This document shows, piece after piece, positions 54,201 to 64,000 of a stretch of 64,000 nt of DNA. The stretch covers positions 46,345,006 through 46,409,005 of the forward strand of contig NC_085047.1 in NCBI RefSeq assembly GCF_963662255.1, in the 5' to 3' direction. The translations under genes and the position numbers were made by a program. The stretch comes from Cinclus cinclus (taxonomy: Eukaryota; Chordata; Aves; Passeriformes; Cinclidae). How positions within the stretch are numbered: the stretch's first letter is position 1; each line of letters starts with the position of its first letter. The notes under the pieces were generated by a model that ran no database searches, was not told the origin of the DNA, and saw only the letters and a program-made list of their open reading frames with translations.

Positions 54201-54276
54201 TTTAACAGGACATTACTAAGTCTACTGGAGAAACTTCCACTAGTTTCTTTAATGAAATAAGCTCAACTGACTGGGG

Positions 54277-54365
54277 AAAAACAAAAACAAAACACAATTC
54301 CAAACAAAAAAAAAACCCCAACCAACCAACAAAAAAACCCCAACAAAACAACACAACAACCCCCC
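54277..54365. repeat. A/C-rich low-complexity block
   Basis: Runs of aaac, aacc and caaca, with A10 near 54306 and c6 at the right end. The third large block of this type in the window. Confidence 0.8.
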
Positions 54366-55689
54366 AGTGCTTCTCAGAGTAATGAAAACATTTGTTCAAG
54401 ATGTTACCACTGTGAGTAAAACTTGATTTTTAGGAGTCTCTCAAAGACTGACAGCTGGGAGGCTGATGTTTTCGACATTAAGAACTGGAAAGTGACTTCA
54501 CTATCAGAAGCAAGAATTATGTTTCCCATTTGGGAAGTGGAATATACCAAAAGAACATGACTTGAAATAAAAATTACTAAGTTGGCAGCACAACAGTAGA
54601 AACATACACACTGCCCCAGGTCTGCAGCTCTCACCTATCTGCAGTGATTCTCCTCCCATCAAAGGCACAGTGCAGCCTGAAGTCACACAGCTGAAAACTA
54701 TACACCTTTGACTGCTGCTATTGTTTGGGCTTCTGGAATGGAAATACGGCCACCAAAGTTGTTACTGTTTAAACGTGTATTTGGCTAAAATGCAATAAAA
54801 TTGTACAAGAACAGAACAACTTGGAAACTTTGATTTACAACAAAAGCAACTTTCTTTATCTGGCAATCCTTCAAGCACTATTTCATTACTATTCACATAA
54901 TCACCACAGCCACAAAAGCATTCATACAACAGGTTGATACTAAAGGTTTGCCTCAACTTAACTTCCTTTCCAAGAGCAGCCCATGAAGTGTTCTTAAATT
55001 CTTTCCACAGCAAGACCAAACAGAGAATGATACTTTTATGGATATGTACTATACTGCCTCAGCTCCCAGCAGTCCAGTCTTTGAGACTGCAGCTGGAGGT
55101 TGCTTCTGCACAGTCCAACATGAATGTGTCTAAATGATCCCTGGATCCATTCAAATTTTTAGCATTGTAGGTTACTGTGGCAGTGGCTTCCACCATTGAG
55201 TTTAGGCTCTCACAGATGTGAAAGAATCCTATTAGATTTTTGAGGCATTACTTGAATGCCTGTGCTGACCAAGGGTGACTGGTCCAGCTTCCCAACAAAT
55301 CCTTGAATTCTTATAAAAGAGGTAAGGTGTGCTAACTTCCATTTTTGCAGTATTATGCTAGATATAAAAAGGTGCTTAAATTAGTATTTAATGAACTTCA
55401 TATTTTGGTTTTGTGATCCTCAGGTAAGTTCAATTTCTCCTCCACAGTCTGTCATTATTCATTTACCCTTTCCTCCTTCAAAATTCTTGTTCTTAGCATG
55501 ACTTATTTTACATCAGATCTCTTCCTTTCAAGGAAAGGTTACACTGTGGGAGCTTCTTTTAATAGTGAATATTGCAGTTCAGCTACCTTTTTCCTCATTA
55601 ACTTAAACTACCTTGCTCACAATTTTTAGTAGTTGTTTTTACATTTTTATTCTCAAAGATATTTTTTCACCAGTGTTCTTATGGTTTCA

Positions 55690-55990
55690 AAAATAATTTA
55701 GAGGCTGATTTGGATAGGGCCAGACTTGCCAGTGGTGCCCAGAAACAGGACAAGGGGCAATAGGCACAAACTATAAATTCAGAAAGTTACATCTGAATAG
55801 GAAGAAAAAAATTCTTTACTGTGAGGGTGACAGAGCACTGGAACAGGCTGCCCAATGAGAATGAATATTCTCCTCTGAAGTTACTTAAAACCCACTGAGA
55901 CATGATCCTGTGCAACCTGCTGTAGTAGGGGGATGGGATAGATGATCTCCAGATGTCCCTTCCAATCCAAACTATTCTGTGATTGTATGT
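55690..55990 (+). mobile_element. CR1 LINE 3' fragment
   Basis: Antisense to CRYL1. It reads acaggacaaggggcaatagg, then 'SEKLHLNRKKKFFTVRVTEHWNRLPNENE' in degraded form (near 55775-55865). It ends with tagatgatctccagatgtcc, ccttccaatccaaactattc and tgtgattgtatg, the CR1 terminus. Confidence 0.9.
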
Positions 55991-57030
55991 TACTGTCTTT
56001 TCTATCCTGTTTTCCAACATCACTACAGCTTTCTGAAGGTGTTTTTTTTTATCATAAACTTGAGACTCTGTATTGAAAGTTTAATGACAGAAGCCATTTT
56101 GAACACACGTTTAAAATGTGTTTAAAACTGTCACAACACTGTTTTACTTATTGCTACTCACCACTCCCTTTATATTGTTGTATTGTATATTATATTGCTA
56201 GTGAAAGCCAGCTACTGGTAAGCAAAGTTAGTTCAGCAACTATGTTTAAACACTTATTTGGAAAGAGATGCTTTGTTTACAGTAATATTCCCTTAGTTTT
56301 AAGATCTTTACCTCTATTTGTGTGCATGGTTGTTTTAAACAGCTTGAAAAACCAAAACATTCCACGACAAAAAAGTAAGCCCTATTAAAACCCCATTGAA
56401 ACTCTTCTCAAGAGAATAGCAACAGACTCATAACTCATCTCCTGCTGATGAAAGATCAGACTTTTCAGCACAGAACAGCTAACTGTGGGAAAAGCTGAAG
56501 GCACACAAACAAGTGATTCTCAGCTAGAAGTCTGAATGCGCAGGAGGAGGAGAAATCTGTCTTTACCTACAAGTATCAAGTAACACTTGAACCTATGAGT
56601 GCAGTTCCTGAAAGGCCAAAGAGAAAGCCATTTAAAATAGTTTCATGACCACTGTACAGTAGGCCAAAAACACTAAAAAAAAAAACCAAACAGGAAATGA
56701 TAATAAGCCTACAAAAAGAAAAACTGGTATTTTGACTCCTGTGCTTTTAAAATTATTCTTTTGATTGCCCTGAAAATAACAGCATTTTGAAAAAAGAAAG
56801 CAGGATAAAGAATAATTTTTACCATCACATATCACCTTGGTTTTGTCAGTCTTTGCCTTTTATAACTGATATCACTTCTTACTGGGCTTAATTTACATTT
56901 AAATATACATTTTATGTTCATAAGGGACAGCTGAACAGAGATGACACAAATTTAAAGAATGTTTAAATATACAATCTCACTTATCGCATCTACAGAACTG
57001 ACCAAACACTGAGAAAAAAGATATACATAC

Positions 57031-57225
57031 ACCCACAAGTCTCCAAGCTTCACTTATCACTGCATACTGTAGCCGATTCAGAACAAACCCCTCAATTTCT
57101 CTGTTTAGTTTGACAGGAGACTGACCAATCTTCTTCATTAGGGCATAGGTTCTCTCTGTTGTAGAAGGATCTGTTTCTGGATGAGGAACAATTTCAACCA
57201 ATGGCACAAAGTAAGGTGGATTTAC
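57031..57225 (-). CDS. CRYL1: CRYL1 exon 5
   Basis: 195 bases, residues 147-211: [19 protein letters not shown], then [18 protein letters not shown], then [19 protein letters not shown] and ISEAWRLVG. It carries two catalytic positions of the 3-hydroxyacyl-CoA dehydrogenase superfamily, Glu157 and Asn196. The acceptor is cttcctgag|GTA. The donor was chosen as GTGGGT|gtatgt because it alone keeps the frame into exon 6 and gives the usual 65 residues. A donor two bases earlier (GTGG|gtgtat) would break the frame. The chosen junction replaces the usual Glu211 with Gly. Confidence 0.95.
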
Positions 57226-60200
57226 CTCAGGAAGAAACACAAAAGAAGAACGTCAGCCATCAACAGAACAAGTTAATATAAAGCATCTTTATAGCTAGCT
57301 TGGATAATTTCCAGTGAACACAGCAAGCCTGACATTCAGACCTTGAAAGACTTCACCAATCCAATAAAAGCTGGTGCATTAATTCAAATTAAAAGAAATA
57401 ATTACACTTGCACTAAATCAAACTCTGTTTAACCCCAGCAAAACTCATGGAGCTACACCAGAGATGACAGCAGTCAAACAGTACTAGAAGACTTTATTCT
57501 GACTTGAGAAACTGTTTGCTCAATATTGAGGCTGCTTGTTGTTCTAAGACATATGGTCACCATCTGCCTTTCCAAATTAAGCAAGGCATTTCCTTTTAGA
57601 CAGTCAGGAACTTTATAACAAAAGTATTGCTAAACACCACCTGTAAGATGTAACACTTAACAGATAAGCAGCTACTGACCCAAGCCAGTAAATATATACT
57701 AAATATATCATATAAAACATACTTTAAAAATGTTGCAGAACAGGTTACCTTCAAACATTGTACTTAGAAAAAAAATTAATTACCTCTCCCTGACTCTTCC
57801 CAAATGTAATTTCTCACCAAGTCAAAACTTTTGTGTTATGTATTTTTGAAGTAAAAATCAAAAAATCCTAAAGAACATCCTGGTAACAGCTGGAAGTTCT
57901 TCAGGTCATAATGTTACAGACAGTAATGCTGTATGCATGGTCTTTCCAAAGTAGCAGTCCTCCAGCTGTACTCTTAAAGGTGGTAAATTCAGCTCTCTGT
58001 CTACTTCCAGGCAATAGAAGGAGCTAACATATAATAAATTACTACCAGGAATAACACTGACATTTGAAGGATGGTAATTAAGTACCGATTCTTTCATCAT
58101 GTTCCCTTGTAGTCAACTACTCTCAACTGTGCTCCTGTAAATGCAAGTGCAGGATTTAGGCACAGGAATGTGCAAGTAGCCCTTCCTCACTGCACGTTCT
58201 TTCTTTTCAGTATTTACATGGTTCCCTCTCCTGCAGGGTCTGGAATCTGGTCTAACTGCTGATGCAACACACTTCATTCCTGTTAGAGGGCCTTGTGTCC
58301 CAACATAAGGCTCCCTCACATCAGTATCTTTGGCAGTGCCACCACCAATGCTGAGAACAGTGCGGTGGATGGACACCATCCAGTGGTGCCAGGCAACTGA
58401 GCAAGACCCAAAACACTGCAAGCACCAAGACATTCTCTGAGGCTTTTCTAACCCTGAAGTATATCACAGGTTCCAGTCAGAAAGAGGACAAGTTAAATTG
58501 TTGAGCAAGACTAAGGCTATAAAAAATTTCTTCGAAGATTAGTGTTGACAGTGATCTTATTGAAGTATTCCATTTCATGAACTTGGCACAGGGAGCATAT
58601 GGGTGTGTTCATGAGCACACTGAGGGAGCACAGGGAAACAATTTTTCAGGAGTGAGATAATAGATACTGGTAAAAACTGAAAGTTGTAGAACACAGATGA
58701 AATAAGGAATAGGGGAAAGTTTCTAAAAATGAGAAGTATTTCAGGGAACAGAAGGTCACCTTAGTGTAACAAAGTGACAGCTAAGAAAGGAGATGACAAA
58801 GAAAACACCAAAAATAATTAAGTTACAGAAAAGCTGTCAAGAAACATAAATATTCATTTTAATGGACCAGTAATAAGATGGGAACAAAAATTAGAAGACA
58901 CAAATCTAATGGGAGTAGTGGAGTAAAAAAAATAATCTGAGAGAGTTTAATGCGGTTTTAAAGTTATTTGATTGCAGGGTTTCCTGTACAACAGGGGAAT
59001 TCACTCAGTGTCACAGTCTCTCCTCTAGCTCCATATTTCTAGTTGTGTGACCTAGCAGGTATATACTGTACATGAGAAGAGAACCACCTTGCAGCAGACT
59101 TCTACTGATCCACTGCCTGAAACTGCTTGCAGAGAACAGCTGTACCTGTTTTGTATTGTAATAATTGTATTGTAAGTATTGTGTGCATTTCTATCATACA
59201 GCTGTGCTGTGGGATTTTATTATTTTTTTTTCTAATTACTGAACCATGTTAAGCAAAGGGAGGAGCTGCTTCTGCCCTTTGGGCACTTCATTTCATTTAA
59301 TCTCCACACCCTCACCCGTGCCAGAGGCTCTACAACTTCAGCTTTTAATTTTTCTGGTGTATCAAATTCCACTCTTGTTTTCAGTGTCTTGCACAGCTGC
59401 TTGCTTCCTGCAGCCATCAAATCCTATTATTGTGTTCAAGATCTTGGTAAAAAATAAAACAAAATTAAAAAAAAAAGCCAACAACTGCTACAAAGCCAGC
59501 AAGTTTCCCAATACAGATACAGAAAGGCCCCTGGAAAAGTACACTGGTTTAGAGCTTCTTTGGTACACTCTTTGGTACACAGTATAGCTGAGTAAAGCTG
59601 AGACTACTAAGAAAACAGTCTCATTTGAACTGCAAAGCCATTTAGGAACAATTAGACATTTTAAGGTATTCCAGAGCATTCACTTTGACAAAATTCATAT
59701 CCTTACAACAGAAACACAGAAGATGTTTATGCAGAGACTATCTTTCCAGATCTGATGAAATCAGGAGTGGTTTCAGGAGTGGCTCCTACAAAGACTGCAG
59801 CTTAGACTAAACAAAGTCAACTGGTACAGACTAACTTGGGAAAACAGTAAGAAAGAGTACAGAAAAATCAAAGACTGTTACTGTTCTTCAAAGACTGTCA
59901 AACAGCCATGACCTGCTGAAAAAAAAATTGTATAGTTACTTAATATAGAAATATTGAAGAGACATTATCTCTTCTCTTGCACTAGAGAAAATTACACCCC
60001 TGGAAATAAAATATAAGGAACTGCTGAATTTTAGACTGGAGAAAGACTAGATCTAGGCACAGATAAATATTTTGAAATTTGACTTATTTTATAAGTAAAA
60101 GGGACTGAAAACTTATCGTACAGAAACAAACCAAAGCAAGCCTTTTGTTCCCCTTGCCACGCAGGCAACCCAAGGCACAATGGTGGTGGTGGAGAAGTGT

Positions 60201-61253
60201 CAGAAAGGCACTGACCAAATGCTTTGACACTACAGCATTAGGCCACAGGTAGCTGTAGAGACACTACAGTAAAGGACTGCAGTATTTTTGTACTCTTGAG
60301 CATGCCCAGGGAATTGACATCTACTTTACAATCTGAGGGATGCCCTGGAGAAACATCATGTAGTTACCAAACTGCAGAGACCAGGGCAGCACCTTTCTTC
60401 ATGTCAGCAGTCTTCTTAACAGATCAGCTGACCACCAGACTAACACTGGGTTGACAAATTCATAAGCTCCTTGAATAGTAGAAAACAGAAGCAAGTAAGA
60501 ATCCCAGTGATGATCAAGATAAAATGCTCTTCCATTTTATCTTGGAGGAGAAATGTGATAAACTGCTGTCTGGCAGTTCCAAACAGACCTCTACACAAGT
60601 GCCTTTGAGGTTTCTGAGGTTCTGCTGCAACCTCTAGTAATTCCATTTTTGCATCACTGCCCTGTCCCAGTTGGTCATGAAGCATGCAAACTCAGCTCCA
60701 AGTTCAATTTGTTCCATTCCATCATTCCTTAATTCCTCTTTCAGGAATTAAGGAATACTACTTCTGCATCGCAAGTCTGAAGAAACTGGAGTCTAAATTT
60801 CCCATCTTTTATCAATATAGCCTGACAAGCACATGCAGCTCAGTGTTTGGATTCTTACTGCTTACCCAACAGAAGCAAAAAAAAGAATAAAGGATACTAG
60901 AAAAGACTAACGATGACACAAGAAGAAAGTAGCAATGTTATGAGTTTGTACCCAAAACACAGACTTCCTACATTTTGAAAAGCCAGTAGTTTGAGAAACA
61001 CACAACAATATGAGCACAGCAGCTCACACAGAACATACCTTGAGCCAACAGTATGCAACATGCTACATCCTCTCAATTTTGTAGATTAGTGGTGCTGCTT
61101 GCAGAATAACCAAACAACAGCTTTTTTGAAAAGTTGGCCCTGCACACTAACTGTGACACACGAGAGCCCCAAATACCCTTCTGAGTCTTTCAGTCTGCAG
61201 GAAGGAGTTTGGGATGCAGTTTACACAAAAAGGAAACATGCTGTCATACTTAC
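57226..61253 (-). other. CRYL1: CRYL1 intron 4
   Basis: 4,028 bases with donor CCT|gtaagt. No mobile element recognised. It holds a perfect 14-bp hairpin at 60724-60756. Confidence 0.9.
60724..60756. repeat. Perfect 14-bp hairpin with 5-base loop
   Basis: attccttaattcct, loop ctttc, then aggaattaaggaat. All 14 pairs match. It lies inside CRYL1 intron 4, so it is transcribed with the gene. Confidence 0.95.
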
Positions 61254-61415
61254 AGGATGTGACACAATGCACTGCTTAACATGTTTAAGGCCGGTGAACA
61301 ATTTGCTGGGTAAGAGACAAGAGGTCGAGCTGCTCAAGATAACACTGTCATCCACAATAAGATCCAACTGAGCAAAAATCTTCTTTTTCAGTTCCAGGTT
61401 CTCTGGAGTACATTC
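61254..61415 (-). CDS. CRYL1: CRYL1 exon 4
   Basis: 162 bases, 54 codons, residues 93-146: [18 protein letters not shown], then [19 protein letters not shown], then [17 protein letters not shown]. Human differs at few positions ([19 protein letters not shown]). It contains the catalytic Ser124 and His145 of the superfamily and the end of the Rossmann fold. The acceptor is attccag|GAA and the donor CCT|gtaagt, phase 0 on both sides. It is the most upstream coding exon found in the window. Confidence 0.97.
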
Positions 61416-64000
61416 CTGGAATAAAACAAAAAAAACAGTATTAGAAGTCATGTAGTTCAATAGTATCTACCCATACATCTCAGACTTCATTGATCCAATC
61501 CTAAATTGACACTTAGGAATTCAGCACAAACCATCTATTTTAATCAACCTAGATATACCAGCAAGCCATTAACACAAAAATATCTTCCCACAGTTAAAGG
61601 AAAGAAAAGCCCAAGAGTTTATGTAAAGCAGAAGATGGACCACCACATCCTACAGGAGATTTAATGCAAAAGAAAATATTCTACTTTCTCTGAAGTACAG
61701 ACTTTCACAGGGAAACAACACAATACAGAGGAATAAGACCTGGTCTCCACTTTTTTTTTTTTTTAAGAGCATATCAAATGATAGAGGTCAGTATTCGCTC
61801 TCAGACAAGATGGAAATCAAGAGATGTATCTCAAAAGAAGACAAACTTACAATCTCCAGAACTATGGCAGGAGATTCCAAGGTACAGCTCTGCAACCTGT
61901 GCATAAACAATTCCTAGAGCTGATTATGAAATTAATGAAGATACTTAAGCATTTTAAGTGGCAGGGTCACTGAGAAAGACTTCTGAAGACCATATGAAGT
62001 AGAATGAATGCTATCAAAACTTCTCCCAGAGCTACTGAGCACATTCAGCTCTACATTCCTGTGTGAAATTTCACATATGTGAGCCAAGAGCCACAACCTA
62101 TAGTCTCTAGAAGGAGAGCATAGAGCAAAGATCCACTAGTCTGGGAGGAAAAGGACATGGGATAATAACTACAGAGGATCCCACAAGCAACAGAAAAGTT
62201 TTCAGCCTATAAGAAGAAAATGGAGGAAGAAGGCCAGCCTGTTTTCAAGGATTTTTGGAAGAGTTTAAGAAAATCTGAACAGGACCCAAAGTTGCAAAAC
62301 CTCAGCCTTTCCCTCAAAACACACAGAAAATACCCGCTCCTTTTCAATTCTAACCTTCTCTCACCTGTCAGTACTTCATTCTGTCCTTTTTGTTATGCTG
62401 AGGTGCACACAGCAAGGTTAGGGGAAAAGGCTACACATTTGACATGATCCAAAATTTACATTTAACATCTGTTGCCTCAGACAGACTCTGTGGCAAGAAT
62501 GCCCAGGGCCAGAGTTTTTAAACCAAAAAATGGGTTAAAAGTAATTTGAAGTCTTAAAAAATAAGTTGCATGGAACAGTACTAAAGGTTCCATGATGCAG
62601 AAGAGATAAATAGGGTCATTTAAGAACTCCAGAGAGAGCCCAAAGTATTAGACAGCCTTATCAAAACAAAATGATACTCTGCTCATAGTTCCAGAATCCC
62701 GGCTTGTTGGTTAAGTTTAAATAGTTTCTTTTAGTGAAGCCAGAGATGATGAGAACTCTGCAGATACTGTTCAGGCTAATAAAAGAGCTTCTCTGAATAG
62801 GTTTGTGAACTTGAAACTCTAAGCCTGCTCTCACATCTGACGATAATCAAAAAGGCAAACTCAAATCTGCTGGAAACTCAAACCTGCCATGGTTACGTAA
62901 GGTTTCTGAATGGGCCATTTGCTTGGAGTTTCTTGTATAGTGTCACAATTGTATTCAGGTTGTTGGACCACTGCAATAAAGTTTCTGTTCTCAAGCATCC
63001 AATTATTTTTCTCAGAGACACCAATTCCCTGAAGAACAGGGGGAAAATTAAGCTCTAAACAATCCATTAAACAGGAACCTGACTTGCTGTCAGTTATGGA
63101 GCCTGGAGAGGTTTGAAGCTATTCTGTTTACCATGAGAAAGAAAAGATCAAACAGAGAGCAGATAAGATACGGGTTTAAAGCTACCTCAGTTTCTCTCAA
63201 AGAATCAGTGCAAAAAGGTTAGCATGCACCACTATGCATCTTAAGTGACACTGTATATTTCTGTGCCCTTTTCTTAGGGAAGATCATACTTCTCATTTGC
63301 AGTGAACAGTAAACCTTTATTCCAGGGCCTGGGCACCTAAACAATGTTGCTACAAATCTGGCTTCCAATTTAAATTTTATTAGACGTCTCTCAAGAGCCT
63401 GATCAGAACATGACAGCTGTTAATTTTTAAAACCCATCTCCTGGAAGTGTTGTATTGAATTAAAGGCTTAAATGTAAAGGGAATTATACTATTCAAATAC
63501 ATGTTCAGAGAACACACAAGAAGCTACTTGAACCAGTTTATGAACTCTTAAAGAACTACACAAAGATAAACACATACTAGACTCCCTCCCTATTTAACTG
63601 ATACAGCACAAGGTGATTGAGGTCTAGTTGCCCCTAATTAAGAAGCTGCACTCACATGACAACCCCTGAAATGCCAGTACATGGAAAGCCAGTCAGTTTT
63701 ATCTGTTTAAATCAAGTGTCTTTGTGCTTTTGTATAGGCTTTTCTCACCATGCCATCCACCATCTGTGCTCTCACATGTATCCATGCTTATCTAAATGCA
63801 CAACTTCATTTTCCTATATTTAAATGCTGGCATCTCCCCAGGTTCTTCCCATCCATTCTCAAATATGCCCTCTGTAACTTCTAGAAAAACACTCCCCAAA
63901 ACATTATCTTGCAAAATACCTTTTCCTCACACTATCATTGAGACTTGCTGCTGAGCAATTTACTAGTACTGGGAGGCAAAAGAAACAAAATATGGCCTAA
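61416..64000 (-). other. CRYL1: CRYL1 intron 3, partial
   Basis: 2,585 bases to the edge. I searched for the conserved exon 3 text around KEMKLLEQAG and EEQLSLISGC on the minus strand and did not find it, so exon 3 is placed outside the window. A T12 run lies at 61753-61764. No mobile element recognised. Confidence 0.75.

Larger units (their letters stand above)
48221..57030 (-). other. CRYL1: CRYL1 intron 5
   Basis: 8,810 bases. It contains an A/C-rich block (54277-54365) and a CR1 3' fragment (55690-55990). Frames such as 53784-54260 are open for over 150 codons but show no known domain and are treated as chance. Confidence 0.85.
34259..64000 (-). other. CRYL1: CRYL1 gene locus, 3' part (exons 4-8 of 8)
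   Basis: CRYL1 is the lambda-crystallin homologue, a soluble cytosolic NAD-dependent L-gulonate 3-dehydrogenase of the uronate (glucuronate-xylulose) cycle, in the 3-hydroxyacyl-CoA dehydrogenase superfamily. It also serves as a lens crystallin in rabbits. Five exons at 61415-61254, 57225-57031, 48220-48115, 36122-36016 and 34372-34259 join in frame to give 227 residues, exactly the length of human residues 93-319. The part present covers the end of the Rossmann domain, the catalytic residues and the whole C-terminal dimer domain. The first 92 residues, with the GxGxxG NAD-binding loop, are not in the window and lie to the right. The introns here (1.6, 12.0, 8.8 and 4.0 kb) are compact, as usual in birds. 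No stop or frameshift breaks the exons, so the gene looks functional. Confidence 0.97.

Noticed and set aside
53784..54260. 158-codon plus-strand frame in CRYL1 intron 5
   Set aside because: No domain, antisense to the gene, and of a length expected by chance in 64 kb.
57025..57040. First reading of CRYL1 exon 5 end as a frameshifting two-base deletion
   Set aside because: Moving the donor to GGT|gtatgt restores the frame and the exact family length of 65 residues.
62861..63067. 68-codon minus-strand frame near the right edge, considered as CRYL1 exon 3 or a retroviral piece
   Set aside because: It has none of the conserved CRYL1 exon 3 residues and no retroviral motif I recognise.
1..64000. 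CRISPR arrays, bacterial operons, tRNA or rRNA genes
   Set aside because: None seen. The repeats and gene structure are those of a vertebrate chromosome.

Overview
This is vertebrate genomic DNA, almost certainly from a bird. The evidence is one split protein-coding gene with large introns, a CpG island of ordinary animal type, and interspersed repeats that are mostly CR1 LINE fragments. These carry the avian-type 3' end, in which text resembling 'aatgattctatgattctat' is the 3' terminus. Gene and repeat density are low, and no bacterial-type genes, tRNA, rRNA or CRISPR arrays were seen.

The only gene identified with certainty is CRYL1 (lambda-crystallin homologue, L-gulonate 3-dehydrogenase) on the minus strand. 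Five coding exons lie between 61415 and 34259. By alignment to the human protein they are exons 4 to 8, residues 93 to 319, and all phases agree. Together they give 684 bases (227 codons plus TGA), exactly the human length for that part. The catalytic Ser124, His145, Glu157 and Asn196 are all present. Exons 1 to 3 must lie beyond the right edge.

Region by region: 1-1930 has nothing recognisable. A CpG island covers about 1940-2920. It contains a minus-strand core promoter pattern (GC boxes followed by a TTAAAAG box) and splice donors on both strands. From human gene order (GJA3, GJB2, GJB6, CRYL1, all on one strand), this is probably the promoter of a beta-connexin gene whose coding exon lies left of the window. 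From 2930 to 34258 is about 31 kb of intergenic DNA with old CR1 pieces, low-complexity tracts, a perfect 90-bp tandem duplication and two copies of an LTR-like repeat. CRYL1 runs from 34259 to the right edge, with CR1 copies in introns 5 and 6.

The most striking signal is the LTR-like pair at 19703-19966 and 19998-20650. A hand alignment shows about 42 G-to-A changes against one A-to-G, mostly at GG and GA. This resembles APOBEC-type DNA editing of a retroelement, fixed in the germ line.

Functionally, the window joins a metabolic enzyme gene of the uronate cycle to a long intergenic stretch. In mammals the equivalent stretch carries distant control elements for the neighbouring connexin genes (the DFNB1 deafness locus). 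Whether that holds here is inference.
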